From Paralcaligenes ureilyticus (lineage in GTDB: Bacteria; Pseudomonadota; Gammaproteobacteria; Burkholderiales; Burkholderiaceae_B): DNA of 64,000 nucleotides. The notes beneath the pieces were generated by a model, which saw only the letters and a program-made list of their open reading frames with translations, ran no database searches and had not been told where the DNA came from. This document shows positions 44,386 through 54,930 of the stretch, in pieces (position 1 is the stretch's first letter; each line of letters begins with the position of its first letter). The position numbers and the translations under genes were made by a program. The stretch is from contig NZ_SMAJ01000017.1 in assembly GCF_004346225.1 (NCBI RefSeq), positions 1 to 64,000 on the forward strand, given 5' to 3'.

Positions 44386-47307
44386 CTATTTGTTTTTTGC
44401 GGCGCGGCGCAGCCTGGCGGCAAATTCGCCGCGCCCCGCGAAGTAGGTCTGAACCATCCGCGTGACGACATTGGTGGCGCCAGGCATGGGCACCATCGGC
44501 GCAAATTGCGGCAAGGTTGTGTCGTCCTCATCGGCCTGCGCTGGATAGATGCGCACCCGCACGTCGAACCAGCCGGCTTGTCCGGTGACAGGGTCGGAGT
44601 TCGACAGGCGCGCCTGTCCATTTTCCGCCGGCAATTCATCGGTGATCAAGTGATTGAGCAAAAAGCCGCGCTGCGATTCATTGGCATCCGGGCCCAGGTT
44701 CCAGGCGCCCGCCGCCTTGCCGATCGCGTTCCATGTCCAGACCGTGCCGGGCTCTACCGCCTCGCTGTAGCGCGCCATGCAGCGCACCTTGCCCCAGGGC
44801 GATTCCACGTATATCCAGCCGCCGTCGGCAATGCCGCTCTGCGCGGCGACCTTCGGATTGACGAACAGATAGTTCTCGCTGTGGATTTGCCGCAGCCACG
44901 CATTTTGCGAATCCCAGGAATGGTACATCGCCATCGGCCGCTGCGTGATCGCCGTCAGCGGGAACTTCTGCAAATCAGTCACGCCGCTTTCCAGGGGTTC
45001 ATACCAAAAAGGCAGCGGATCGAAATAGCGCTCGATCCGGGCGCGCAGATGGTCAGGGGGCTGGCGCCCGCGGGTCTTACCCTGCGCCGCGAGCCGGAAT
45101 TTCTGCATGACGTCCGAATATAGCTGGATCACGATGGGCTGGCCGAACTTGCGCAGCCCGTTCTCGACCGCCCATTTCATGTAGGGGCCATTGCAATTGC
45201 GCATGTACTGAAATGTTTCGGGCAGCACGTGATGATGGAAGCAATCGTTCTTCGCGTACTGCTCCCATTGATTCGGATTGGGTTCGCCGACCAGCGCTTT
45301 GTCGCCGTTCTTGCCGCGCCAACCAATCAGGAAACCCATGCCCGAATTAGGCGCCGTCTCATAATTGACGATGAAATCCGGATAATCGCGGTATTTAGGC
45401 TTGCCATCGGACGTCGTGAATGCCGGCAGCTTGAGCCGGCCGGCCAACTCGACCAGCACCTCCTGGAACGGCTTGCACTGGCCTGTGGGCGGCACGACCG
45501 GCACGCGCACCGAATCGGCCGGGCCGTCGAATTCGGAAATGGGCCGATCCAGCATGGACATTACATCGTGCCGTTCCAGATACGTGGTATCGGGCAGGAT
45601 CAGATCGGCAAACGCCGTCATCTCCGATTGGAACGCATCGCACACCACCAGGAACGGGATCTTGTATTCGCCGTCTTCACGCTTGTCCACCAGCATCTTT
45701 CGGACTTCGACGGTGTTCATCGAGGAGTTCCACGCCATGTTGGCCATGAAGATCATCAAGGTATCGATGGGGTAAGGATCACCGCGCCATGCGTTCGTGA
45801 TGAGGCTGTGCATCAGGCCGTGCACCGCCAGCGGAAATTCCCACGAGAACGCCTTGTCGATCCGTACCGGGGCGCCCTGCTCGTCGATGAAAAGGTCTTC
45901 GGGCGCCGCCGGCCAACCCAGCGGGCCGCTGGGCAGCGGCGTATTCGGTTTGACTTCGTCCGGGCTTTTCGGAGGCTTGGCCGATGGCGGCACCGCGCGT
46001 GGATACGGCGATTTGTGCCGAAAGCCCCCCGGGGTATCGATCGTGCCCAGCATCGACATCAGCACCGATAGTGCGCGTATGGTCTGGAAACCGTTGGAGT
46101 GTGCGGCCAGCCCGCGCATGGCATGGAACGCAACGGGATTGCCGCGCACCGTTTCGTGCACAACACCCCACGAATCGGTCCAGCGGATCGGCAGTTCGAT
46201 CTTGTGTTCGCGCGAAGTTTGAATCATTTCACCCGCAATGCGCCGTATGGTGTCGGCCGCAATGCCGGTGATCTGCGCGGCCCACTCGGGGGTACAGGCG
46301 GCGACGCGCTCGCGCAGCAAGGTGAACGATGGCGTCACCGGCGTGCCATCATCGAGCACGTAGCGGCCATCCAGCGCCGGCTCGGCGCCGGGCGCGTGCT
46401 GCAGCACGGCTTTGCCGGCTTTCGCGTCCCACCACATGCGGTTCTGCGGATATAGGGGATTCAATTCGGGACTGTCGCTATCCTGGACGAACAGGCCGAA
46501 TGTGTCGCTGTCAGCCCTCAGATCGACCAGTTCTCCCGCATTCGTATAGCGCGCGACGAACTCATGATCATAGGCATCCCGTTCAATCAACTCGTGGATC
46601 AGCGCCATGAACAGCGCCCCATCGGTACCAGGCCGGATCGCCACCCACTCATCGGCAATCGCCGCGTAGCCCGTGCGCACCGGGTTAATCGCAATAAAGC
46701 GCCCGCCCGCGCGCTTGAACTTGGAGATGGCGATTTTCAGGGGATTCGAATGATGGTCTTCGGCGGTGCCTATCATCAGGAACAGCTTGGCCTGATCCAG
46801 ATCGGGCCCTCCGAATTCCCAGAACGACCCGCCCATCGTGTAGATCATGCCCGCCGCCATATTGGCCGAACAGAAGCCGCCATGCGCCGCGTAGTTCGGC
46901 GTACCGAACTGCTTGGCGAACAAGCCGGTCAGCGCCTGCATCTGGTCGCGGCCGGTGAAAAGCGCAAACTGCTTGGGGTCGGTGGCGCGCAAATGGGCAA
47001 GGCGCTTTTCCAGCAATGAAAAAACGTGCTCCCAGGACACCGGCTCGAACTGCGCGGCGCCACGCTCGGTGCCGGGCTTGCGCATCAGCGGCTGGGTCAG
47101 GCGCGCCGGCGAATACTGCTTCATGATGCCCGACGAACCCTTGGCGCAGATCACCCCCTGATTGAGAGGATGGTTGGGATTTCCGTCTATATAGCGGACC
47201 TCGCCGTCGCGCAAATGCACGCGTATGCCACACCTGCAGGCGCACATATAACAGGTCGTAGTCTTGACTTCGAGAGATTCTTGCTGCGTACGCTGCCCAT
47301 GCTCCAT
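44386..47307 (-). CDS. soeA: Molybdopterin oxidoreductase catalytic subunit, SoeA-like
   Basis: 973 aa; start preceded by GCAGGAG. A [4Fe-4S] motif lies at the N-terminus (Cys19, Cys22, Cys26 in TCYMCACRCG, and Cys54 in GVICAKG). Molybdopterin domains follow, including FCSANMAAGMIYTMGG and FLMIGTAEDHHSNPLK, and a C-terminal molydopterin-binding domain (about 830-950). It has no Tat signal, so the enzyme faces the cytoplasm. Size, lack of signal and the A-B-C set match the SoeABC sulfite dehydrogenase better than periplasmic DMSO or thiosulfate reductases, but this is inference. Confidence 0.88.
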   Translation of the reverse strand: MEHGQRTQQESLEVKTTTCYMCACRCGIRVHLRDGEVRYIDGNPNHPLNQGVICAKGSSGIMKQYSPARLTQPLMRKPGTERGAAQFEPVSWEHVFSLLEKRLAHLRATDPKQFALFTGRDQMQALTGLFAKQFGTPNYAAHGGFCSANMAAGMIYTMGGSFWEFGGPDLDQAKLFLMIGTAEDHHSNPLKIAISKFKRAGGRFIAINPVRTGYAAIADEWVAIRPGTDGALFMALIHELIERDAYDHEFVARYTNAGELVDLRADSDTFGLFVQDSDSPELNPLYPQNRMWWDAKAGKAVLQHAPGAEPALDGRYVLDDGTPVTPSFTLLRERVAACTPEWAAQITGIAADTIRRIAGEMIQTSREHKIELPIRWTDSWGVVHETVRGNPVAFHAMRGLAAHSNGFQTIRALSVLMSMLGTIDTPGGFRHKSPYPRAVPPSAKPPKSPDEVKPNTPLPSGPLGWPAAPEDLFIDEQGAPVRIDKAFSWEFPLAVHGLMHSLITNAWRGDPYPIDTLMIFMANMAWNSSMNTVEVRKMLVDKREDGEYKIPFLVVCDAFQSEMTAFADLILPDTTYLERHDVMSMLDRPISEFDGPADSVRVPVVPPTGQCKPFQEVLVELAGRLKLPAFTTSDGKPKYRDYPDFIVNYETAPNSGMGFLIGWRGKNGDKALVGEPNPNQWEQYAKNDCFHHHVLPETFQYMRNCNGPYMKWAVENGLRKFGQPIVIQLYSDVMQKFRLAAQGKTRGRQPPDHLRARIERYFDPLPFWYEPLESGVTDLQKFPLTAITQRPMAMYHSWDSQNAWLRQIHSENYLFVNPKVAAQSGIADGGWIYVESPWGKVRCMARYSEAVEPGTVWTWNAIGKAAGAWNLGPDANESQRGFLLNHLITDELPAENGQARLSNSDPVTGQAGWFDVRVRIYPAQADEDDTTLPQFAPMVPMPGATNVVTRMVQTYFAGRGEFAARLRRAAKNK

Positions 47308-47493
47308 GCATATCTCCTGCCGGTTTATTTAAGCCGGTCCGCTGAACCCGACGACACGTCTGAGCGTGCAATTTGCATCATCCTAACATCAAAATCGATA
47401 CTTGGAGTACCGAAATTTATTATTTTTTTAATAAAAATGGCGGACAGAAAAAAACGATGGTCAATGACTGTTGCAGCGTTGATGTCTGCAGCC

Positions 47494-48366
47494 TCATTCC
47501 CGACGAACCGGCGCTCGCCCACGCTGCCTTCCTGCCAAGACTGTCCCGAAAATGATTATTCCGCATCCCACGATCATTACGGGCGTAATTTTCTCATCCA
47601 GAAATACAGCCCCCCACAACATTCCGAAAACGGGAATAAGAAAGGTCACCGACGCCGCGAAAGCCGCACCGACATGCTCGACCAGCCTGAAGAACAGAAT
47701 ATAGGCGAAGCCGGTGCAAACAACCCCCAACGCAGCAACACATGCCCAAGTCAATGACGTAACGCTATGCGCGGGCCAAAAAAACAACGCCAGCGGCATC
47801 AGGACGAGTGCCGCAAAAAACTGACTGCCAAAAGCCACGACCATGGGCTGGACTCCGACCAGATATCGTTTCGAGTAGTTAATTCCGAAGCCATAAAACA
47901 CAGCCGCAAGCAAGGCGGCGGCAATTGCCAGGGGTACCCCTGCAATGCCCGCACCGAGCGTTTCCCACACCAGGACGACAACACCTCCAAATCCCACCAG
48001 CAAACCGAGAATCTGCTGGCGGCCTACGACCACCTGAAACCCGGTCAGGGCAATCAGCGCTACCCAGAGAGGCGTCGTTGCATTCAGGATGGAATCCAGG
48101 CCCGCACCGACATACAGGGTTGAATAGGCCAATAAACAAAACGGGATCGCGGAATTGGTGACGCCAAGAATAAACAAGGCCTTCGCCTTGGCTCGAAACT
48201 GGCCCCGCGCCACCACCGAGCGCAATACAGGCGCCAGGACCAGCGTGGCGATCCCGACACGCAAGGCAATCAGGGGAATCGGCCCCAACTCAGGCGCGCC
48301 AATACGCATGAATAAAAAGGATGCACCCCAAATCGCGGCCAGAACCAGGAGTTCGACAAAGTTCAT
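47494..48366 (-). CDS. EamA (DMT) family permease
   Basis: 290 aa from the ATG at 48366. Ten helices in two EamA repeats: LVLAAIWGASFLFMRIGAPE opens the first and AALLAAVFYGFGINYSKRYL the second. Members export metabolites such as amino acids, but the substrate is not evident. It lies downstream of nothing obvious and is transcribed alone. Confidence 0.9.
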   Translation of the reverse strand: MNFVELLVLAAIWGASFLFMRIGAPELGPIPLIALRVGIATLVLAPVLRSVVARGQFRAKAKALFILGVTNSAIPFCLLAYSTLYVGAGLDSILNATTPLWVALIALTGFQVVVGRQQILGLLVGFGGVVVLVWETLGAGIAGVPLAIAAALLAAVFYGFGINYSKRYLVGVQPMVVAFGSQFFAALVLMPLALFFWPAHSVTSLTWACVAALGVVCTGFAYILFFRLVEHVGAAFAASVTFLIPVFGMLWGAVFLDEKITPVMIVGCGIIIFGTVLAGRQRGRAPVRRE

Positions 48367-48486
48367 TCGCAAAATTGTGCCTCAATTAACCACAACGGGT
48401 GTCAGATAATAAAATGTACAGATTATGCGGGCCGTACGCACCCTGCTTCTTGCGTTTGATTTCGCTTTGGGGCCTGCACTTGCGGA

Positions 48487-49590
48487 TCAGTCGTGCAGCC
48501 TGCTATGCACGAGATGGTTTTTCAGCTTGTCCCAGTCCCACTCAACGCCCAGGCCAGGGGCCAATGACGCAACGGCTCTGCCATGCTCAATGCTTATCGA
48601 AGCCTGCGTGATCACATCGAGCTGCGGTATATATTCCAGCCAACGGCTATTCGGTATGGCACAGCACAGCGCGACGTGAATTTCCATAAGGAAATGCGGG
48701 CAGATCGGCACGTTATACGCCTCTGCCATATGCGCAACCTTGAGCCAGGGAGTAATGCCGCCAATACGCCCCACATCGACCTGGACGATGGAACAGGCAT
48801 CGCTTTGCAGATAATCCTTGAATTGCGAAATGCTATAGAGCGATTCGCCCACGGCAATTGGCACCGACGTCGATGCGCACAGGCGGCGGTGAGCCCCGAC
48901 ATCATCGGCGTGTATGGGTTCCTCGAACCAGGCAATATTCAGCGGCTCGTAGCAATGAGCCCGGCGTATCGCTTCGTCCAGGGTAAAGCCCTGATTAGCG
49001 TCCGTCATGATGTCCCATGCATCGCCGACGGCAGTGCGTACGGCAGCGAGCCGATGGACGTCTTCGGCGACATGAGGGCGTCCAACCTTGATTTTAGTGC
49101 CGCCAAACCCAGCCTCTTTGGCGCGCAAAGCCTCATCAACCAATTGCGCCTCGTCCAGATGCAGCCAACCGCCTTCGGTGTAGTAAACCTGAATGCTGTC
49201 CTTGGCGCCGCCGGCCAGTTTGTGCAAGGGCAACCCCGCCTTTCGCGCGCGCAGATCCCATAACGCCGTGTCGACGGCGGCCAGGGCGATCGAGGTTATC
49301 GCACCCACCGCCGTGGCATGCACGCGATAGAACATGTCGCGCCATAATTTTTCGATGTCCTGGGCGTCCCGGCCGATCAGCATGGGCGCCAGATGATCAT
49401 CGAGCAGCTTGATAACCGAAGACCCGCCTGTACCTATGGTGTAGCTATAGCCGGTGCCCACCGCACCATCCGCGTCGCGGATGCGGACAATGGGAGTCTC
49501 CTGGCATTCGAAGCTTTGGACAGCATCGGTGCGCACCACATTGGGTTTCAAATTGACTAAAAGCACCTCGACAGAGACGATCGCAGCCAT
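48487..49590 (-). CDS. Mandelate-racemase-like enolase superfamily enzyme
   Basis: 367 aa; start preceded by AAGGGGAAA. A capping domain (about 1-125) precedes a TIM barrel. Catalytic residues are visible: the KxK pair in GGTKIKVGRPH, metal ligands in IMTDANQGF, WFEEPIHADD and AVGESLY, and a candidate catalytic His in PICPHFLMEIHVA. The KxK plus His set marks the mandelate racemase subgroup (acid-sugar dehydratases and racemases). No sugar genes are adjacent, so the substrate is unknown. Confidence 0.9.
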   Translation of the reverse strand: MAAIVSVEVLLVNLKPNVVRTDAVQSFECQETPIVRIRDADGAVGTGYSYTIGTGGSSVIKLLDDHLAPMLIGRDAQDIEKLWRDMFYRVHATAVGAITSIALAAVDTALWDLRARKAGLPLHKLAGGAKDSIQVYYTEGGWLHLDEAQLVDEALRAKEAGFGGTKIKVGRPHVAEDVHRLAAVRTAVGDAWDIMTDANQGFTLDEAIRRAHCYEPLNIAWFEEPIHADDVGAHRRLCASTSVPIAVGESLYSISQFKDYLQSDACSIVQVDVGRIGGITPWLKVAHMAEAYNVPICPHFLMEIHVALCCAIPNSRWLEYIPQLDVITQASISIEHGRAVASLAPGLGVEWDWDKLKNHLVHSRLHD

Positions 49591-49917
49591 TGTGTTTCCC
49601 CTTGAATTTCGAGAACCGGTAGCTTACTCCAGCTTGCATCACCCACTCCTGTGCGGTCGCCCCAAAGGCATTGACACATCCCATCCCTTTTCAACCCGGG
49701 ACTAACGACCGTTGTCGTCATGCTTATGCCAGCGAAGGGAAGATAAAGGAAAACCTTGCCGCAATGTTGTCCCGGATGAGGGATAAGCATCTGCAGCTGC
49801 TGGTGTTGGGCGGCACAAAAGTAGATAGGTACACGCATCTCGGGACTAATTTACTTCCCTAAATTCCCGGAGAGGATTACTGTATGTCGATGGGTCTCAT
49901 CTTGGATATGTAGAACG
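49591..49917. other. Divergent intergenic region with a short upstream ORF
   Basis: This 327-bp gap separates divergent genes. Near its right end GGAGAGG is followed by a nine-codon ORF (49884-49913, MSMGLILDM, then TAG) whose stop lies 4 bp before the ATG at 49918. It may be a translational leader for the membrane gene, which lacks its own clear ribosome site. Nothing else is recognisable. Confidence 0.4.
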
Positions 49918-50628
49918 ATGAACATCTCTACTTTTCTGCTGATGATCGTAGCTGTGGTGGTGCTTGCCTGGATCATATGGCTGGCCAAGGCATCTGCGCT
50001 GTTGAAAGACCAACTGATTCCGCAAATCCCTGCGCACCGTCAAACCTTTAGCTTGGCAAGAAGCCAGATGGCGTTCTGGTTCCTGATTGTATTGCTCAGC
50101 TTTCTGTATCTGTTCATAAAAACGGGCTCAACCGATGTGATTACGTCTCAGGCGTTAATGCTTATGGGGCTTTCAGCGTTGACAGCGGGCGGCGGGGCCG
50201 TTGTCGATAGCATGCGGGACACGCCGGAAGACGCGATGAACGACGGGCTTAAGGCATTGGGATTGAGTAGTTATCAGGATGTCCTGTCGCTGGAGGCTGA
50301 CATTGCAGCCTTAACGGCGCAAGGCGATGCCTTAAGCGTGCCCGGCAAGGCAAAACTGAACGACCTGGTGTTGCTGCTACAGACCTATAAAAACAGGACT
50401 CAGCCGTTCGAGACCAATGGCTGGTTCAAAGACCTGACAACCGATATTGATGGTACCGCGTTACACAGGCTGCAGGCTGTGGTGTGGACGATTGTAGTAG
50501 GCAGTATTTTTATCTACCAAGTCTGTCTAACAGGTGCCATGCCGAATTTAAATGAAAATTTGCTGCTGTTAATGGGAATAAGCAATGCAGGCTATGTTGG
50601 CTTTAAATCCAACGAAACCCAGTATTAG
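49918..50628 (+). CDS. Multi-helix membrane protein of unknown function
   Basis: 236 aa. Hydrophobic helices lie at about 4-27, 56-73, 80-102 and 180-200, with a weaker one near the end. The middle (about 105-175) is soluble and partly coiled (SLEADIAALTAQGDALSVPG). No family is recognised. The phospholipase-C-like gene follows 11 bp downstream, so the two are probably one operon. The codon use looks less GC-biased than neighbouring genes. Confidence 0.75.
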   Translation: MNISTFLLMIVAVVVLAWIIWLAKASALLKDQLIPQIPAHRQTFSLARSQMAFWFLIVLLSFLYLFIKTGSTDVITSQALMLMGLSALTAGGGAVVDSMRDTPEDAMNDGLKALGLSSYQDVLSLEADIAALTAQGDALSVPGKAKLNDLVLLLQTYKNRTQPFETNGWFKDLTTDIDGTALHRLQAVVWTIVVGSIFIYQVCLTGAMPNLNENLLLLMGISNAGYVGFKSNETQY

Positions 50629-50639
50629 GGATACAGCTC

Positions 50640-52040
50640 ATGGCTGATATTCAACATGTTGTTGTGCTGATGTTGGAGAACCGTTCGTTCGATAGTCTGC
50701 TGGGAACGTTCAGCGCCTCCACGCCTAAATTTAACGGGCTGAAAGGTTCAGAGAGCAATCGTATTGGCAACCTGACCTATCGGGTTCGCAATGATCTGCC
50801 TGGCGGCGGTTCCTTTACGATCCCTACGCCCGATCCGGGTGAAAGCTATATCGATATCACCGAGCAACTGTTTTACCCCCATGACTGGCGTGGTGCTTAT
50901 CCGCCGACCATGGGTGGCTTTGCCAATAACTATGCCATTCAATCGCCGTCAGATGGCTTTCACGATCCGCAGGCCGTGATGCACACCTATACTGAAGAAC
51001 AGGTGCCGGTACTGCATCAATTGGCAAAGGCTTTTGCCGTGTCGGATCAATGGTTCGCCTCCGCCCCTTGCCAAACCTGGCCAAACCGGTTTTTTGCCCA
51101 TACTGGAACATGCTACGGCATTGTCAATAACAAGGATTTTTTCGGGGCAGGCCAAGAGCCATTTCGTCAGCGTAGTATTTTTCGTGTATTGGAGGATGCA
51201 GGGCAGCCATGGAAGGTGTATTTTCATGACTTTCCACAGTCTCTGCTTTTGGCCGATATTCTGGATGTGGCGGCTAGCCATTATCATGGGTTCGCGCAAT
51301 TTCTCGTGGACGCCGAGGCCGGGGTACTGCCTGCCTACAGCTTTATCGAACCGAATTATTTCGCCAATATCTTTACGAGTACACCGCCCAATGACCAGCA
51401 CCCGCCACATGATATTCGGTATGGCGAAAAACTGATTGCCGATGCGTACAATGCCATCCGCGCCTCCAGTTGCTGGGAAAAAACACTGCTGATCATTACT
51501 TACGACGAACATGGCGGGTGCTACGATCATGTGCCACCGCCACGGGCGGTGCCGCCCGGTGACGGAAAAATGGCGCCAGATGGTTTTGCCTTTGACGCCT
51601 ATGGCGTGCGCATCCCGGCAGTCATTGTGACGCCCTGGGTTCGGGCCGGGTCAGTGTTGAGCCCCTTGGATCACGGGCCGTACCCATTTGACCATACGAG
51701 TCTTATCAAGACAGTGCGCGAATTATTTGGCATTTCAAAACCGCTGACCGACCGCGATGCGGCGGCGCCGAGCTTGCTGCCTTACTTGGGTTTGGCCACG
51801 CCGTTCAATGACGGGCCAAGAGCCATTGTGCCGAGCAATCTGCAACCCAGCCGCGCCGAAATGCAAAATTTGGGCAACGCGCAGCCCAATGATCATTTAA
51901 AAGCGCTGGGCGCTGCAGCGGAGCGGCTTGATTCCGGGTTTAGGACCATTGAGCGCGATGTCGCACAGGCGGCCGAAACCGTGGCGCAGATTGGCGCCAG
52001 GGCTATTGCGCAGGTGGAAGCATTTTTAAGCCGTCTTTAG
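50640..52040 (+). CDS. Phospholipase C/acid phosphatase family phosphoesterase
   Basis: 466 aa. The metal-dependent phosphoesterase fold of bacterial phospholipase C and AcpA: HVVVLMLENRSFDSLLGTF near the start (metal-binding ENRSFD), DQWFASAPCQTWPNRFFAHTG, FIEPNYF, ITYDEHGGCYDHVPPP and HGPYPFDHTSLIKTV. All expected motifs are present. Unlike secreted relatives it has no signal peptide; the protein begins directly with the domain. The C-terminus (about 425-466) is a predicted amphipathic helix. The partner is the membrane protein encoded just upstream. Confidence 0.9.
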   Translation: MADIQHVVVLMLENRSFDSLLGTFSASTPKFNGLKGSESNRIGNLTYRVRNDLPGGGSFTIPTPDPGESYIDITEQLFYPHDWRGAYPPTMGGFANNYAIQSPSDGFHDPQAVMHTYTEEQVPVLHQLAKAFAVSDQWFASAPCQTWPNRFFAHTGTCYGIVNNKDFFGAGQEPFRQRSIFRVLEDAGQPWKVYFHDFPQSLLLADILDVAASHYHGFAQFLVDAEAGVLPAYSFIEPNYFANIFTSTPPNDQHPPHDIRYGEKLIADAYNAIRASSCWEKTLLIITYDEHGGCYDHVPPPRAVPPGDGKMAPDGFAFDAYGVRIPAVIVTPWVRAGSVLSPLDHGPYPFDHTSLIKTVRELFGISKPLTDRDAAAPSLLPYLGLATPFNDGPRAIVPSNLQPSRAEMQNLGNAQPNDHLKALGAAAERLDSGFRTIERDVAQAAETVAQIGARAIAQVEAFLSRL

Positions 52041-52212
52041 GGTGAGCCGCGTTCTGCTCCGTGTGGTGCCCACATGGTGAACTTGATCCTGCCCAGCGTA
52101 AAACAATTGATCCTTAACCTGGGATCGGCCGGCAAATAGGTTTCGATTGCAGTTTTCTAGCCAGTTTATGCGCGCGATGCGAGGCTTGGCCCGGGTTCTG
52201 TATCCGGCAAGA

Positions 52213-52238
52213 TGGCAGCCACAAGGGCTGCCGCTACA
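52213..52238 (-). repeat. REP-like GTAG hairpin element (copy 15)
   Basis: TGTAGC plus stem GGCAGCC/GGCTGCC, loop CTTGT; a single copy between the phosphoesterase gene and tRNA-Lys. Confidence 0.8.
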
Positions 52239-52263
52239 AATTCCAACTTTGCTCCAGATGCAG

Positions 52264-52287
52264 AAACGCCACCTGGAAAGGTGGCGC
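52264..52287 (-). terminator. Terminator-like hairpin after tRNA-Lys
   Basis: CGCCACC (52267-52273) pairs with GGTGGCG (52280-52286). On the minus strand it follows tRNA-Lys and is followed by TTTCTG, a short T run. Confidence 0.6.
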
Positions 52288-52314
52288 TAGTTGCTTGATA
52301 CTACCGAAAAATTC

Positions 52315-52390
52315 TGGTGGGCTGTGAGCGGCTCGAACGCTCGACCTACGGATTAAGAGTCCGCTGCTCTACCAACTGAGCTAACAACCC
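52315..52390 (-). tRNA. tRNA-Lys (anticodon CTT)
   Basis: 76 nt with encoded CCA. The acceptor stem GGGTTGT/ACAGCCC pairs with one wobble; the anticodon arm GGACTCTTAATCC gives CTT (reads AAG). The T-arm has CGTTCGAGCCG. Confidence 0.95.
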
Positions 52391-52663
52391 ACGCCTGGCT
52401 AAACGACTGTCTTTCAAGAGACAGAAACCTAACCAAGGCCGAAATTATATTACAGATTCGAAGATCGCTTTTTTCAGGCCGATAAAGCACCCAATTTTTC
52501 CTGCAGCGATACGAATCATGGCGGGATTCATGGTTTTTACCCACCCCGCCCAGCGGCCTGTCACGGCACAAGCCAGAGGCCGAGTCGGTTATCGTACGAT
52601 ACTCATGGTAAAAAATACCGTATATCGGGATCCGTCGACCGGCTAATCTATAGGGCAACAAAC

Positions 52664-53308
52664 ATGTCTGATACCAACCTGCACCGTGCAAGCAACCCGC
52701 CTGACCCAGATGGCGGCGATGCGCGTCTGGAGGAACGCAGTTTGAATCGTCTTTTCCGGGATGCACGCACGCATCGGGCGTGGGAAACGCGCTCTATTCC
52801 CGAGCCGTTGTTGCACGAACTGTATGCGCTGATGATCATGGGGCCTACGTCGGCCAACTGCCTGCCGGCGCGTATCGTCTTTGTGTACAGCCCGCAGGCC
52901 AAAGCGCGGCTGGTGCCATTGATGAACGAGGGCAACCGCGAGCAGACGCGGCTGGCTCCGGTTACAGCCATCATTGCCTACGATCTGGAATTCTACGAGC
53001 AAATGCCCAAGCTGTACCCCCATCAGCCGGACGCGCGTTCGTGGTTCAACTCGACACCGGCGGCGGCACGCGAAGCGGCCCTGCGCAACGGCAGCCTGCA
53101 AGGCGGCTATTTCATTATGGCTGCGCGGTCGCTGGGACTGGACTGCGGGCCTATGGGAGGGTTTGACGCCGCCGCAGTCGCCCAGGCTTTTTTCCCTACA
53201 AAACCTTATGAAGTGAACTTCATATGCAATCTGGGCTATGGCCTGCCCGAACGTCTGCACCCTCGATTGCCCAGGCTAGCTTTTGATGAAGCCTGCTCGG
53301 TAGTCTGA
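52664..53308 (+). CDS. Nitroreductase-family, RutE/HadB-like reductase
   Basis: 214 aa. FMN-binding fold: LFRDARTHRAWETRSIPEPL at the start, MIMGPTSANCLPARIVFV, ALRNGSLQGGYFIMAARSLGLDCGPMGGFD. It matches malonic semialdehyde reductase RutE and relatives in length and motifs. The usual rut pyrimidine-degradation genes are absent here, so it may reduce another substrate. It is convergent with purB. Confidence 0.88.
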   Translation: MSDTNLHRASNPPDPDGGDARLEERSLNRLFRDARTHRAWETRSIPEPLLHELYALMIMGPTSANCLPARIVFVYSPQAKARLVPLMNEGNREQTRLAPVTAIIAYDLEFYEQMPKLYPHQPDARSWFNSTPAAAREAALRNGSLQGGYFIMAARSLGLDCGPMGGFDAAAVAQAFFPTKPYEVNFICNLGYGLPERLHPRLPRLAFDEACSVV

Positions 53309-53347
53309 GCCATCGCTTTAGACATCGCCGCCGTGCGGCGGCGATGT

Positions 53348-54760
<1,413 letters not shown>

Positions 54761-54930
54761 TTAACATTGCGCTATGGGAGGGCTTCCCCCGCGCATTGGG
54801 CGGCAAACACTCATATAAACCACATATTGACGTTTTCTAACCTATACACGGCGATTTTGCCCTCGCCCAGCCACAAATCGGGGTCGTTATCCTGTTATAC
54901 TTTTTTGCCTGTAACCCTCCCACACATCCC

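Noticed and set aside
45229-46071. A 280-codon plus-strand frame
   Set aside because: Antisense shadow of the SoeA-like gene, His/Arg-rich and without motifs.
49671-49862. 63-codon ORF upstream of the membrane gene
   Set aside because: No ribosome site, no motif and atypical composition; it probably reflects chance in a gap.
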